From Clostridium sp. JN-1 (GTDB lineage: Bacteria; Bacillota; Clostridia; Clostridiales; Clostridiaceae): DNA of 64,000 nucleotides. Below the pieces are notes generated by a model. The model did not search any database. It was given only the letters and a program-made list of their open reading frames with translations, and was not told the DNA's origin. The position numbers and the translations under genes are program-made. How positions within the stretch are numbered: position 1 is the first letter of the stretch; each line of letters starts with the position of its first letter. Positions 1 to 9,122 of this stretch are shown here, one piece after another. Location of the stretch: the NCBI RefSeq assembly GCF_003718715.1, contig NZ_CP033465.1, forward strand, positions 1,798,001-1,862,000, given 5' to 3'.

Positions 1-1352
1 AAAGGCAGCTTATTACCAAATAAACTTTTTTTGTTAAACGACTTTTTCATACCCTTCATTTGCTTCATCATCTTCTTCATGTTTTCAAAATCTTTTAATA
101 CCTTATTTACATTTTGAACTGTAGTACCTGATCCTTTTGCTATCCTCTTTTTTCTTGACATAGAAGCACTTATAATCGAAGGGTTTCTTCTTTCCTTTAT
201 TGTCATGGAATTTATTATAGCTTCCATTCTAGCCAATTCTTTTTCTTGACTGCTTAAATCTACACCTTTAAGTTCCTTTGATGCAGCTCCTGGCATCATT
301 TCCATCAACTTATTTAAAGGGCCAAGTTTTTTCATTTGGTGCATAGAACTTAAAAAGTCTTCAAGATTAAACTCTTGACTCATTAGTCTAGTCCCTAATT
401 TTTTAGCTTCTTCTTCATCTATTGACTGTTTTGCTTTTTCAATAAAAGATAAGACATCTCCCATTCCAAGTATCCTTGAAGCCATTCTATCAGGATGGAA
501 TACTTCAAAATCATTCATCTTTTCACCAGTACCTATAAACTTAATTGGCTTTTGTGTCATGGCTTTTATTGATAATGCCGCTCCACCTCTTGTATCACCA
601 TCAAGTTTTGTAAGTATAACTCCACTTATGTCAAGTTGTTCATTAAAACTACCTGCAACATTTACTGCATCTTGACCTGTCATAGAATCAACTACTAAGA
701 GTATCTCATCTGGATTCACGTTTTGCTTTACATCTTTTAATTCATTCATTAAATCTTCATCTATATGGAGCCTTCCAGCAGTATCTATTATAACAACATT
801 TAAGTTGTTATTTTTTGCATACTCCAAAGCACCTTTTGATATATCTACTGGTGTAACTTTATCACCCATAGAAAAAACAGGTATATCTATTTGTTTACCA
901 ACTACTTGAAGTTGTTTTATAGCTGCAGGTCTATATATATCACAAGCAGCTAAAAGTGGTCTTTTGTTGCTCTTTCTAAGTTGAAGTGCCAACTTACCAC
1001 ACATAGTAGTTTTACCTGCTCCTTGAAGACCAACTAACATTATAATAGTAATTCCACTTGAATTATATTTAATATCACTTTGTGTATTTCCCATTAAATC
1101 TTTAAGTTCATCATTAACTATCTTTATAACTTGCTGTGCTGGAGTCAAACTTTTAAGTACTTCTTCACCTAAGCTCTTTTCACTTACCTTCTTAATAAAG
1201 TCCTTTACTACTTTATAATTGACATCCGCTTCTAAAAGTGCAAGTTTTACTTCTCGCATAGCATCTTTTATATCTTTTTCTGAAAGTTTACCTTTTCCTC
1301 TAAGCTTTTTTAAGGTATCTTGAAGTTTAGAAGTTAATCCCTCAAAAGCCAT
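1..1352 (-). CDS. ffh: Signal recognition particle protein Ffh (3' end cut by window edge)
   Basis: GTPase of the signal recognition particle; binds signal peptides and 4.5S-type RNA and docks with FtsY at the membrane. The frame runs off the window at base 1 after about 450 codons, close to the usual family length, and its last visible residues read SLFGNKLPF, so probably only the very end is missing. The P-loop GAGKTTMCGK lies near residue 107, followed by DTAGR- and TKLDG-type GTPase motifs, then the methionine-rich M domain. ATG at 1352 is preceded by TTAGGAGG. It lies 12 bp downstream of ylxM, the classical ylxM-ffh pair. Confidence 0.97.
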   Translation of the reverse strand, partial: MAFEGLTSKLQDTLKKLRGKGKLSEKDIKDAMREVKLALLEADVNYKVVKDFIKKVSEKSLGEEVLKSLTPAQQVIKIVNDELKDLMGNTQSDIKYNSSGITIIMLVGLQGAGKTTMCGKLALQLRKSNKRPLLAACDIYRPAAIKQLQVVGKQIDIPVFSMGDKVTPVDISKGALEYAKNNNLNVVIIDTAGRLHIDEDLMNELKDVKQNVNPDEILLVVDSMTGQDAVNVAGSFNEQLDISGVILTKLDGDTRGGAALSIKAMTQKPIKFIGTGEKMNDFEVFHPDRMASRILGMGDVLSFIEKAKQSIDEEEAKKLGTRLMSQEFNLEDFLSSMHQMKKLGPLNKLMEMMPGAASKELKGVDLSSQEKELARMEAIINSMTIKERRNPSIISASMSRKKRIAKGSGTTVQNVNKVLKDFENMKKMMKQMKGMKKSFNKKSLFGNKLP

Positions 1353-1364
1353 GCCATTTTCCTC

Positions 1365-1706
1365 CTAAAAATTATCTATTATAGATTGTTTTATATTTTT
1401 TAATATTGCCTGACTCTCTTCATCTAAGCATTTAATTTTATCTATTTCACTTAGTAAAAACTTTTTAGTATTCATAAGTCTCAATGTTTTATCCATAAGA
1501 CCAATTTTATTTTCGTATCCAATCAAAAGTTTATTACATCTTTTTATTATATCATAAACTGCCTGTCTGCTAGTATTTGTTAGCTCCGAAATTTCTGATA
1601 ATGATAAATCATCATTATAATATAAATCCATTATACTTTTTTGTTTTTCTGTTAAAAGTTTTTCATAAATATCTAACAATATAGATATCTTTACTCTCTC
1701 TTCCAT
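1365..1706 (-). CDS. ylxM: YlxM, helix-turn-helix SRP-associated protein
   Basis: Small DNA/RNA-binding-like protein of the UPF0122 family that sits upstream of ffh in Firmicutes and is thought to modulate the SRP. The 113 residues contain a sigma-70 region 4-like helix-turn-helix (LSLSEISELTNTSRQAVYD, about residues 34-52). The family normally starts MEERV, as here, yet this ATG has no good ribosome site. The only strong site (GGAGAG) belongs to an ATG 28 bases upstream in another frame (1734), so translation may be coupled to that short overlapping frame. Confidence 0.93.
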   Translation of the reverse strand: MEERVKISILLDIYEKLLTEKQKSIMDLYYNDDLSLSEISELTNTSRQAVYDIIKRCNKLLIGYENKIGLMDKTLRLMNTKKFLLSEIDKIKCLDEESQAILKNIKQSIIDNF

Positions 1707-1734
1707 TAGGCATCTGCAATATACTTAATTGCAT
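1663..1734 (-). other. Possible 23-codon leader ORF overlapping the start of ylxM
   Basis: An ATG at 1734 lies four bases after AAAGGAGAG and opens a 23-codon frame (starts MQLSILQMPNGRE) that ends inside ylxM in a different frame. It has the best ribosome site of the transcript, while ylxM itself has almost none. It could be a coupling or regulatory leader peptide, or it may only provide a ribosome loading site. No known family. Confidence 0.3.
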
Positions 1735-1759
1735 TTTCTCTCCTTTACTGACGAATTAT

Positions 1760-1788
1760 ATAATAACAAACATTTTTACATGTGTCAA
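1760..1788 (-). promoter_or_regulatory. Promoter of the ylxM-ffh unit
   Basis: On the minus strand TTGACA is followed after 17 bases by TATTAT, a near-consensus sigma-A promoter located about 30 bases before the first possible start codon. No terminator was seen between ftsY and this site, so read-through from ftsY is also possible. Confidence 0.7.
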
Positions 1789-1817
1789 GTAATTTTACTT
1801 AACAGGTAAATTTATTT

Positions 1818-2729
1818 TTAGAAAAGTGCTTCTGCAAACTCCTCAGCATTAAATTCCTGAAGGTCATCTATACCTTCTCCAACTCCTATAAGTTTAACGG
1901 GAATATTTAAAGTATTCTTTATAGATATAACAATGCCGCCTTTAGCTGTCCCATCTAACTTGGTGAGTATTATACCATCTATAGGACACACTTCTTGAAA
2001 TTGTTTTGCTTGGTTTACAGCATTTTGACCTGTAGTAGCATCTAAAACTAATAAAACTTGTTTTTTAGCTTCCTTAAACTCTCTATCTAAAACTCTATTT
2101 ATTTTACCTAATTCATCCATTAAATTTTTCTTATTATGAAGTCTTCCAGCAGTATCACATATAAGGACATCAGCTTTTCTTGCTTTAGCTGCTTGTATTG
2201 CATCAAAAACCACAGCTGCAGGATCTGACCCTTCCTTATGTTTTATAAGATCAACTTCTGCCCTATTACTCCAAACTTCTAATTGATCTATTGCTGCAGC
2301 TCTAAAAGTATCTGCAGCAGCCATTATTACCTTATGACCACTTTTCTTGAGTTTTGCAGCCATCTTGCCTATTGAAGTTGTCTTTCCAACTCCGTTTACT
2401 CCTATTACCATAATTACTTCAGGCACACTTTCAGGCTCTATGGATGAAACTTCATTTCCCATTATATCTACAATAACTTCTTTAAGACATGAACTTACTA
2501 GTGATGGATCTTTTATCCTATTTTCTCTTATTTTTTCTTTAAGCCTATCTATTATTTCCATAGTAGTCTCTACACCAATATCAGCAGTTATTAAAATTTC
2601 CTCCAAGTTTTCATATAATTCTTCATCTATGGTCATTGCACCGCTTAAAATATCAGTTATTCTCTCAGTTAAATTATTTTTAGTTTTGCTTAAACCATTC
2701 TTTAGTTTATCAAAAAGTTTACTAAACAT
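1818..2729 (-). CDS. ftsY: Signal recognition particle receptor FtsY
   Basis: GTPase receptor that docks SRP-ribosome complexes at the membrane and forms a heterodimer with Ffh. The 303 residues hold the N domain (about 1-95) and the G domain with P-loop GVNGVGKTTSIGKMA near residue 110, DTAGR near 192, and TKLDGTAKGG near 257. The acidic A domain of E. coli FtsY is absent, as usual in Firmicutes. It lies 25 bp downstream of smc and is probably cotranscribed with it. Confidence 0.97.
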   Translation of the reverse strand: MFSKLFDKLKNGLSKTKNNLTERITDILSGAMTIDEELYENLEEILITADIGVETTMEIIDRLKEKIRENRIKDPSLVSSCLKEVIVDIMGNEVSSIEPESVPEVIMVIGVNGVGKTTSIGKMAAKLKKSGHKVIMAAADTFRAAAIDQLEVWSNRAEVDLIKHKEGSDPAAVVFDAIQAAKARKADVLICDTAGRLHNKKNLMDELGKINRVLDREFKEAKKQVLLVLDATTGQNAVNQAKQFQEVCPIDGIILTKLDGTAKGGIVISIKNTLNIPVKLIGVGEGIDDLQEFNAEEFAEALF

Positions 2730-2754
2730 TGCTTATTCCTCCATATTGATTAAA

Positions 2755-5700
2755 TTATGAAACTTCCTCTTTTAAATCTACAGACACTATTTTTGATACT
2801 CCTTTTTCTTCCATAGTAACACCATACAAAACATCAGCTGCTTCCATAGTCCCTTTTCTATGAGTTATCACTATAAATTGTATACCATCAGAAAATTTTT
2901 TCAAGAACTCAGCATATCTAGCTACATTTGCATCGTCAAGTGCAGCTTCTATTTCATCTAGTATACAAAATGGTGTAGGCTTCATCTTTAATATAGCAAA
3001 GAGTAATGCTATAGCAGACAATCCCTTTTCTCCACCAGACATAAGGTTAATGTTTTGCAGTCTTTTTCCAGCTGGCTGCACTTTAATTTCTATATTTCCT
3101 GTAAGTTCATCACCATCTGATAAAATTAAATCAGCATTTCCTCCTTTGAAGAGTTCATTGAAAATTTCATTAAAGTTCTTTCTAATTTCTTTAAAATTTT
3201 TTGCAAATAATTCTCTCATATTTTCCGTCATTTCATTTATGAGACTTATAAGCTCTTCTTTTGATCTTATCAAATCATCTCTTTGTGAACTCATAAAGTC
3301 AACCTTTTCAACTAAAGTTTTATATTCCTCTATTGACCCTAAATTTACAACACCAAGATCTGAAATTCTGTTTTTTAAACTTACTATATCTTCTTTATAG
3401 GACTCTAAGTCTGGTATATCCTTTTTGTATTTAACTGCTTCTTCAAAAGTAACTTCTAACTCTTCATTTAATTTTGTATTCAAAGCTTTCTTTTCTGTAT
3501 TAAACCTTGTTATCGATATCTCCGTCTTATGTAATTCTTTTTGATTTTGGTTTATGATAGATGTGATATCATTCAGCCTTTGACTATACTTTTCAACGTC
3601 TTGTCTAATATTTATCAAGTCAGCACTTGCATTTTTACTCTTCTCATCAAGTTCAACTATATGCTTATCTATTCTAATAATTTCATCTTCATTATGTTTT
3701 ATTTTGCACTCATATTCTTTTATCATATTTTTAAGTTGTTCAACTTGATTATTTAAATCTAATTTCTTTTTATTCATTTCATCAATATCTATCTTGATAT
3801 TTTCAAGTTTAGACTTCTTGTTTAAAACACTTTCATCAATTTGTGCTTTTTCAACTTTAAAATTAGTAAGCTTTTCTCTATTAATACCTATTTGCTTATT
3901 TTTATCCTCAAGTTTCTTTTCAGTTTCAATTATAAATTTATTATTTTCAAGCTGCTTATTAGATATAACTTTTAGTTCATCTTCTTTTAATTTTAAATTT
4001 TTCAAAGTTTCTTCTAACTTTGAATTCAACATCTTTATTTCAGTTGTACATACTCTTACACTTTCTTCTAACTTTTTATGTTCATCATCAATTGTATTTA
4101 TTTTTTGCTCTGTCTTCGCAGCTTCAAGATTTTGGTTATAAATTTCATCCTTTAAATCTAGATTTTCATCATCTAACTTTTTAAACTTTAATTTATTAGA
4201 TTCCATCTCTTTATCTAAAGCTTCAATTTTTTGAATACATTTATCCATTTCTAATTTGGTATCATGTATTTGCCTCTTCCTTCCTATTATACTTGTACTT
4301 TTATGTTGTAAACTTCCGCCAGTAAGGGATCCACCAGAGTTAACTACTTGTCCATCAAGGGTAACTATTCTAAAAGAATAATTACTTTGTTTAGCTATTT
4401 TAATGGCATTATCCATATTGTCACATATGATAGTTCTGCCAAGAACATGTTCAACAGCACACTTAAAAATCGGATTATATTCTATAAGATCACTTGCTAT
4501 TCCTATGTAACCATCTATCTTTTTTATAGCCCTGACATCATTTATTTTTTTACCTCTAATTGTGCTTAGAGGAAGAAATGTAGCTCTTCCCATATTGTTA
4601 TCTTTTAGATATCTTATAAGTCTTCTTGCAATGTTTTCATCCAATGTTATTACTTGTGAAATTGTAAATCCCAAGGCTATTTCTATTGCAATTTCAAGTT
4701 CCTTTTTTACTTTGAAGATATCACCCAATACAAAACAATCATCTTTATTTACATTTAATTTGCCTTTAGCTATATCATTCATCAACATTTTAACTGATCT
4801 TGTATAACCTTCATGTTGTTTTTCAAGATTACTTAGCATAGTATAATTAGCTTCTAATTTAGTTTTGCGAGTATTTAAGTCTTTAAGTTCATTTTCGCCG
4901 TATACAACTAGTTTATTCAACTTAAGCATGCTCTTTTTATTTTCTTGAATCTTGTCATTTACTTCAGATATTTTATTTTTCATATCATGAAGATTTTTAA
5001 ATAAAGCATTTTTAGTATTTGAATTCATATCAATAGAATTAGAGTAACCCTTACACTGCGTTTCTATGTTGATTATCTTTTCTTTTAATTCTTTTACACT
5101 ATTATTCATTATAACTAAATCATTTTTAACATTTGATACAGTTGTTACATATTCTATTTGATCATCTTTTAAATTTTTAACTAAGTTACTTTTATCATAT
5201 ATTGAAGCATCTAATTCACTTATGTATTTTTGAAAATTATCAGCATTTTCCCTTAACATTCTTTGTTTTTCCATTAAGCCATTTAAAGTTTTATTGTCAG
5301 CATATCTACTTTTAACCAAATCTATAATCTTTGATTCTGCAGTTTTAACTTCATTTGAATAACTTTCCACAGAAGAATGAGCATTTTTTAGTCTTTCATT
5401 GAACAAATTAATTTCTGATTCTAAATTTTGCTTTTTAGACTTGCTATCATAGTATTGTTTCTTATAACCTTCATCTTTCAAACTCAATTCACCAATTAAC
5501 TTATTATTCTTAAGTATGTGCTCTTTGATGTTCTCATAATCTAAATTCAATTTTTCAATATCACAATTTACACCTTTTGAATTTTTTTGGAGCTCATCAA
5601 CTTGCACTTGAATTGTTTCAATAAAGTGGATAATTATATTTATTTCCTTACCCTTAAGTTCTCCTGATATACTTATAAACTTTTTTGCCTTTTCATTTTC

Positions 5701-6321
5701 AAGTCTTAATGGTTCTAATCTCTCATTGTATGTCCTTAAGATGTCATCTATTCTAATTAAATTTGCATCTGTATTTTCTAATTTTTTTTGTGCTTCATCT
5801 TTTCTCCATCTAAATTTTACTATCCCTGCTGCTTCTTCTAAGATCCCTCTTCTATCTTCAGGTTTACCGCTTAGGATTGCATCTATCTTACCTTGTCCTA
5901 TTATAGAATAGCCTTCTTTACCTATACCTGTATCCATAAAAAGTTGTTGAATATCTTTAAGTCTGCATTGAGTATTATTTATATAATATTCACTTTCCCC
6001 AGAACGATATAATCTTCTCGATATAGTTACATCTGTATAATCAATAGGCAGCTTTTTATCCTCATTATCTAATGTAAGAGATACTTGGCTAAGTCCTACC
6101 GCTTTTCTAAATTGGGTTCCAGCAAAAATTACATCTTCCATTTTGCCTCCCCTTAAGTTTTTTATGCTTTGTTCACCAAGTACCCATCTTACAGCATCTG
6201 CAATATTACTTTTTCCACTTCCATTTGGACCGACAATTCCCGTAATGCCTTTTTTTAAAGTTAATTCAGTTTTATCTGCAAAAGATTTAAATCCTCTTAT
6301 TTCAATACACTTTAAAAACAT
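2755..6321 (-). CDS. smc: Chromosome partition protein SMC
   Basis: Condensin ATPase that organises and segregates the chromosome with ScpA and ScpB. The 1188 residues match the family length. The N-terminal Walker A is GPNGSGKSN (about residue 32); two long coiled coils flank a globular hinge (about residues 510-680, with GGSLTGGS near its end); the C-terminal signature LSGGEKG and Walker B CILDEIEAALDD lie near residues 1090 and 1115. ATG at 6321 follows AAGGAG. The acpP-rnc-smc-ftsY order is conserved with Bacillus, here with two extra genes between rnc and smc. Confidence 0.98.
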   Translation of the reverse strand: MFLKCIEIRGFKSFADKTELTLKKGITGIVGPNGSGKSNIADAVRWVLGEQSIKNLRGGKMEDVIFAGTQFRKAVGLSQVSLTLDNEDKKLPIDYTDVTISRRLYRSGESEYYINNTQCRLKDIQQLFMDTGIGKEGYSIIGQGKIDAILSGKPEDRRGILEEAAGIVKFRWRKDEAQKKLENTDANLIRIDDILRTYNERLEPLRLENEKAKKFISISGELKGKEINIIIHFIETIQVQVDELQKNSKGVNCDIEKLNLDYENIKEHILKNNKLIGELSLKDEGYKKQYYDSKSKKQNLESEINLFNERLKNAHSSVESYSNEVKTAESKIIDLVKSRYADNKTLNGLMEKQRMLRENADNFQKYISELDASIYDKSNLVKNLKDDQIEYVTTVSNVKNDLVIMNNSVKELKEKIINIETQCKGYSNSIDMNSNTKNALFKNLHDMKNKISEVNDKIQENKKSMLKLNKLVVYGENELKDLNTRKTKLEANYTMLSNLEKQHEGYTRSVKMLMNDIAKGKLNVNKDDCFVLGDIFKVKKELEIAIEIALGFTISQVITLDENIARRLIRYLKDNNMGRATFLPLSTIRGKKINDVRAIKKIDGYIGIASDLIEYNPIFKCAVEHVLGRTIICDNMDNAIKIAKQSNYSFRIVTLDGQVVNSGGSLTGGSLQHKSTSIIGRKRQIHDTKLEMDKCIQKIEALDKEMESNKLKFKKLDDENLDLKDEIYNQNLEAAKTEQKINTIDDEHKKLEESVRVCTTEIKMLNSKLEETLKNLKLKEDELKVISNKQLENNKFIIETEKKLEDKNKQIGINREKLTNFKVEKAQIDESVLNKKSKLENIKIDIDEMNKKKLDLNNQVEQLKNMIKEYECKIKHNEDEIIRIDKHIVELDEKSKNASADLINIRQDVEKYSQRLNDITSIINQNQKELHKTEISITRFNTEKKALNTKLNEELEVTFEEAVKYKKDIPDLESYKEDIVSLKNRISDLGVVNLGSIEEYKTLVEKVDFMSSQRDDLIRSKEELISLINEMTENMRELFAKNFKEIRKNFNEIFNELFKGGNADLILSDGDELTGNIEIKVQPAGKRLQNINLMSGGEKGLSAIALLFAILKMKPTPFCILDEIEAALDDANVARYAEFLKKFSDGIQFIVITHRKGTMEAADVLYGVTMEEKGVSKIVSVDLKEEVS

Positions 6322-6332
6322 AAAGTCACTCC

Positions 6333-6404
6333 TTATATATTTAACATTGGGAGCAAGCTTACTAAAAATATAATGATTACAAAGACAATAATAAATTTAG
6401 TCAT
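6333..6404 (-). CDS. Candidate 23-residue hydrophobic peptide upstream of smc
   Basis: A 24-codon frame (starts MTKFIIVFVIII) ends 11 bases before the smc start, its stop codon overlapping the smc ribosome site. Almost all residues after position 3 are hydrophobic, so it would be a single membrane helix. AAGGGA precedes the ATG. It may be a genuine small membrane peptide or a translational-coupling leader. Found by eye; no family recognised. Confidence 0.3.
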   Translation of the reverse strand: MTKFIIVFVIIIFLVSLLPMLNI

Positions 6405-6509
6405 TTTTTCCCTTTGATTCTTTTTCAACTTTAAACACCCCATTCTATTTAATAAGATTACAAGTTTACTTAATATAGTTTATATTATACAAATGAAAAT
6501 ATCAATTGC

Positions 6510-6554
6510 AAAAAAGTAAAAACCCTGTGAATTACATGTGAATTACACAGGGTT
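6510..6554 (-). terminator. Rho-independent terminator of spoVS
   Basis: Perfect 9-bp stem AACCCTGTG/CACAGGGTT (6521-6529 with 6546-6554), followed on the minus strand by TTTACTTTTTT. It lies 14 bp after the spoVS stop codon. Confidence 0.85.
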
Positions 6555-6567
6555 CATAACAATTTAT

Positions 6568-6828
6568 TTATCTTGGTTCCACAATAAACTTTATGGCAGT
6601 TCTCTCCTCGCCATCTATGCTTATTTCAGAAAAAGCGGGGACCACCACTAAATCGATACCATTAGGGGCTACAAATCCCCTCGTAATTGCAATAGCTTTT
6701 ACTGCTTGATTGACTGCTCCTGCTCCAACTGCTTGAACCTCTGCTGAAATATTACCTCTAAGCACTGCTGCTAATGCTCCTGCTACAGATTTGGGCTGTG
6801 ATTTAGCTGATACCTTTAATACTTCCAT
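6568..6828 (-). CDS. spoVS: Stage V sporulation protein S
   Basis: Small Alba-like protein needed for spore development beyond stage V and affecting septation. The 86 residues match the family exactly, with the glycine- and alanine-rich core typical of SpoVS (AVGAGAVNQAVKAIAI, about residues 34-49). GGAGGAATTATTC precedes the ATG. It has its own terminator downstream. Upstream, AGAAATAT and AAGAAT are spaced roughly as a sigma-H promoter, but I do not rely on that. Confidence 0.95.
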   Translation of the reverse strand: MEVLKVSAKSQPKSVAGALAAVLRGNISAEVQAVGAGAVNQAVKAIAITRGFVAPNGIDLVVVPAFSEISIDGEERTAIKFIVEPR

Positions 6829-6881
6829 GAATAATTCCTCCCTACAAATATTAGTTGATTCTTATATTTATAGTTATATTT

Positions 6882-7970
6882 CTATAAAATACTTGTATTT
6901 CCTTCTTTGTACTTTTCTATAATATATTTATATACTGATATTTTTTTACATTCCTCACTATTATCAAAAATCAAGTCGCCGCATATTACAGAATCATCCT
7001 GTACAATCTTAATATTTTTTGTTTTCATTTGTTTTATAGTGTCATTAAAAAACTTTTTCTTATCAGCATATAATTTTGATATATCTCTACTATTTATCTG
7101 CACAACTACATTTTTGGATTTAGATTTGAGGATTTCATCAAGCATACATTCATTATATATGCTTCCTTCAACTAATTCCCTAAAAGCAGGGTGAAATGGA
7201 CCTGCTGCAAGTTCTCCACCTTCATTTATTTCCGCAGTTGGCTGAAGTCCTATTCTTATTACATTTATAGTATTTGCAAGGAGCATTACATATAAAATCT
7301 TACATATATGAACTGCTTCATACAATTCATACGGCTTATATATATTTTGATTATACATTTTTTCCATGGGAGTATTTTTTATAACTAAAGCTGGATATAT
7401 TCTATATATATTAGGTTTCATAGCTATAGATTTTTTTACACTTTCGATATCTTTTTCAAAACTATCTCCAGGAAGTCCAACCATCATCTGATGTCCTAAA
7501 CAAAATCCATATTTTCTTATAAGCTCAGATGCCCTTTTTACATCATCTGCTGAATGACCTCTTCCTGATTTTTTAAGTACACATTCATCTAAAGATTGAA
7601 CACCTAATTCTATTATATCAACAGAGTACTTCTTTAAATTTTCAAGTATATTGTCATCAATATAATCTGGTCTAGTTGAAAGATGTATATAATCTATATA
7701 ACCATTATCCTTATAGTATTTAGCAACTTCCAAAAGCTCATTTTGCTTTTTTATATCTATAGCAGTAAAGGTTCCACCAAAAAATGATACTTCAATTGTG
7801 GAATTATCTTTATCCATAGTTTTAAGGTATTCCTCTATGGTATTAATTGTAAAACTTGCATCTACTTTTTGTACACTTCCTGTAATTGTGTTTTGATTAC
7901 AAAATACACAGTTATGAGGGCATCCTTCATGAGGTACAAAAATAGGTATTATATAATGATTCTTACTCAT
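6882..7970 (-). CDS. Elp3-like radical SAM protein
   Basis: Radical SAM enzyme related to the catalytic core of elongator protein 3. The start at 7970 (MSKNHYIIPIF) overlaps the rnc stop codon and uses a GGAGGAAGAGG site inside rnc; the longer frame opening at 8063 lies wholly within rnc and is unlikely. The resulting 362 residues carry CPHNCVFC near residue 17, the CxxxCxxC cluster motif, followed by FFGGTFTAID. No acetyltransferase domain follows, unlike true Elp3, so the substrate is unknown. The tight overlap with rnc indicates translational coupling. Confidence 0.85.
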   Translation of the reverse strand: MSKNHYIIPIFVPHEGCPHNCVFCNQNTITGSVQKVDASFTINTIEEYLKTMDKDNSTIEVSFFGGTFTAIDIKKQNELLEVAKYYKDNGYIDYIHLSTRPDYIDDNILENLKKYSVDIIELGVQSLDECVLKKSGRGHSADDVKRASELIRKYGFCLGHQMMVGLPGDSFEKDIESVKKSIAMKPNIYRIYPALVIKNTPMEKMYNQNIYKPYELYEAVHICKILYVMLLANTINVIRIGLQPTAEINEGGELAAGPFHPAFRELVEGSIYNECMLDEILKSKSKNVVVQINSRDISKLYADKKKFFNDTIKQMKTKNIKIVQDDSVICGDLIFDNSEECKKISVYKYIIEKYKEGNTSIL

Positions 7971-8664
7971 CCTCTTCCTCCATATTTTTAAGTGCCTGTT
8001 TTGCCGCATTTTGTTCTGCTTCTTTCTTACTATATCCAGTTCCATCACCAAGTATCTTTTCATCTACAGAAACTTGAGTATAGAACTTTCTTCTATGAGG
8101 TGGTCCTTCATATTTTAACAAATTATATTCAATATCTACATATCCATCTTTTTGAACAACTTCTTGTAACTTAGTTTTATAATCAAGCACTATTTTATTT
8201 AATATAGCTTTTTTTATTATACCCTTGAAATTATCAATAACAAACTTTCTAGCTATTTCAATTCCATTATCTATATAAATTGCAGCAATTATAGCTTCCA
8301 TACAATCTGCAAGTATGGATACCCTTTCTCTGCCGCCAGTTAATTCTTCCCCCTTACTCATCCTTATATATTTACCTATGTCCAAATTCTTAGCTACTTC
8401 ATAAAGTGAGTTTTCACATACGATAAGTGCTCTCTTCCTAGTAAGTTCACCCTCAGCTTTCTTTTTATAATTTAAAAACAAGTATTCTGATATACAAATT
8501 TGTAAGACAGCATCTCCTAAGAACTCAAGTCTTTCATTGAACTTAATTTTTTTGTTCCCGTTTGCATAAGAACTATGAGTAATTGCAGTTTCTAACAGCC
8601 CCTTATTACTAAAATTAACACCTAATTTCATTTCTAATTCTTCTGGTACATATATATCTTTCAT
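7963..8664 (-). CDS. rnc: Ribonuclease III
   Basis: Double-strand-specific endoribonuclease that matures rRNA and processes structured mRNAs. ATG at 8664 (MKDIYVPEE) is chosen because AAGGAG lies seven bases upstream; a longer frame from 8718 has no such site. The 233 residues have the signature NERLEFLGDAVL near residue 43, a second catalytic acidic cluster (DCMEAIIAAIYIDNG near 122), and a C-terminal dsRNA-binding domain from about 157. It lies downstream of acpP, as in Bacillus. Confidence 0.96.
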   Translation of the reverse strand: MKDIYVPEELEMKLGVNFSNKGLLETAITHSSYANGNKKIKFNERLEFLGDAVLQICISEYLFLNYKKKAEGELTRKRALIVCENSLYEVAKNLDIGKYIRMSKGEELTGGRERVSILADCMEAIIAAIYIDNGIEIARKFVIDNFKGIIKKAILNKIVLDYKTKLQEVVQKDGYVDIEYNLLKYEGPPHRRKFYTQVSVDEKILGDGTGYSKKEAEQNAAKQALKNMEEEDE

Positions 8665-8745
8665 ATTAACTCCTTCTTGAAGTTTATTCTTCAACCTGCT
8701 ATGACATAACAAATTCAAGAATAAACTACATTTTTACAAACTTAA

Positions 8746-8766
8746 AGCCCCGTATATAAACGGGAC
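8746..8766 (-). terminator. Weak hairpin after acpP
   Basis: Minus-strand GTCCCGT and ACGGGGC form a 7-bp stem eight bases after the acpP stop, followed by a poor T tract (TTTAAGTTTG). It may be a partial terminator or attenuator that lowers rnc relative to the highly expressed acpP. Confidence 0.5.
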
Positions 8767-8773
8767 TCTCAAA

Positions 8774-9016
8774 TTATTCTTCTGTATGAGCTTTTATGTA
8801 ATCAACTATATCCCCAACAATAGTTACTTTTTCAGCATCTTCATCAGGTATTTCTAAATCAAACTCTGTCTCTAGAGCCATTATCAATTCAACAACATCA
8901 AGAGAATCAGCACCTAAGTCATCGATAAAAGATGATTCCATTTTTATTTCCCCTGCATCAATACCAAGTTGTTCTGATATTATACTTTTAACCTTTTCAA
9001 ATATCACAGTCTTCAC
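8774..9016 (-). CDS. acpP: Acyl carrier protein
   Basis: Carries growing acyl chains as thioesters on 4'-phosphopantetheine during fatty-acid synthesis. The 80 residues contain the attachment motif DLGADSLD with serine 38, inside the usual acidic four-helix protein. GGAGGTGAAG precedes the ATG. plsX lies just upstream, but fabD and fabG, which separate the two in Bacillus, are missing here. It has its own promoter at 9039-9067. Confidence 0.98.
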   Translation of the reverse strand: MKTVIFEKVKSIISEQLGIDAGEIKMESSFIDDLGADSLDVVELIMALETEFDLEIPDEDAEKVTIVGDIVDYIKAHTEE

Positions 9017-9038
9017 CTCCCAAAAGCTTTATAAATAA

Positions 9039-9067
9039 ATAATATTACATAACGGTTATACCGTCAA
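9039..9067 (-). promoter_or_regulatory. acpP promoter with overlapping palindrome
   Basis: Minus-strand TTGACG, 17 bases, TATTAT. A perfect palindrome ACGGT-TAT-ACCGT (9052-9064) covers part of the -35 box and the spacer, a position that suits a repressor operator for fatty-acid control. The regulator is unknown. Confidence 0.6.
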
Positions 9068-9122
9068 TATAAATAATACTAAAATTATTATATTAAAATG
9101 TTTAACATTAATACACATTATT

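Noticed and set aside
2347-6373. Several plus-strand open frames opposite ftsY and smc
   Set aside because: Shadows of minus-strand genes; hydrophobic low-complexity translations and no ribosome sites.
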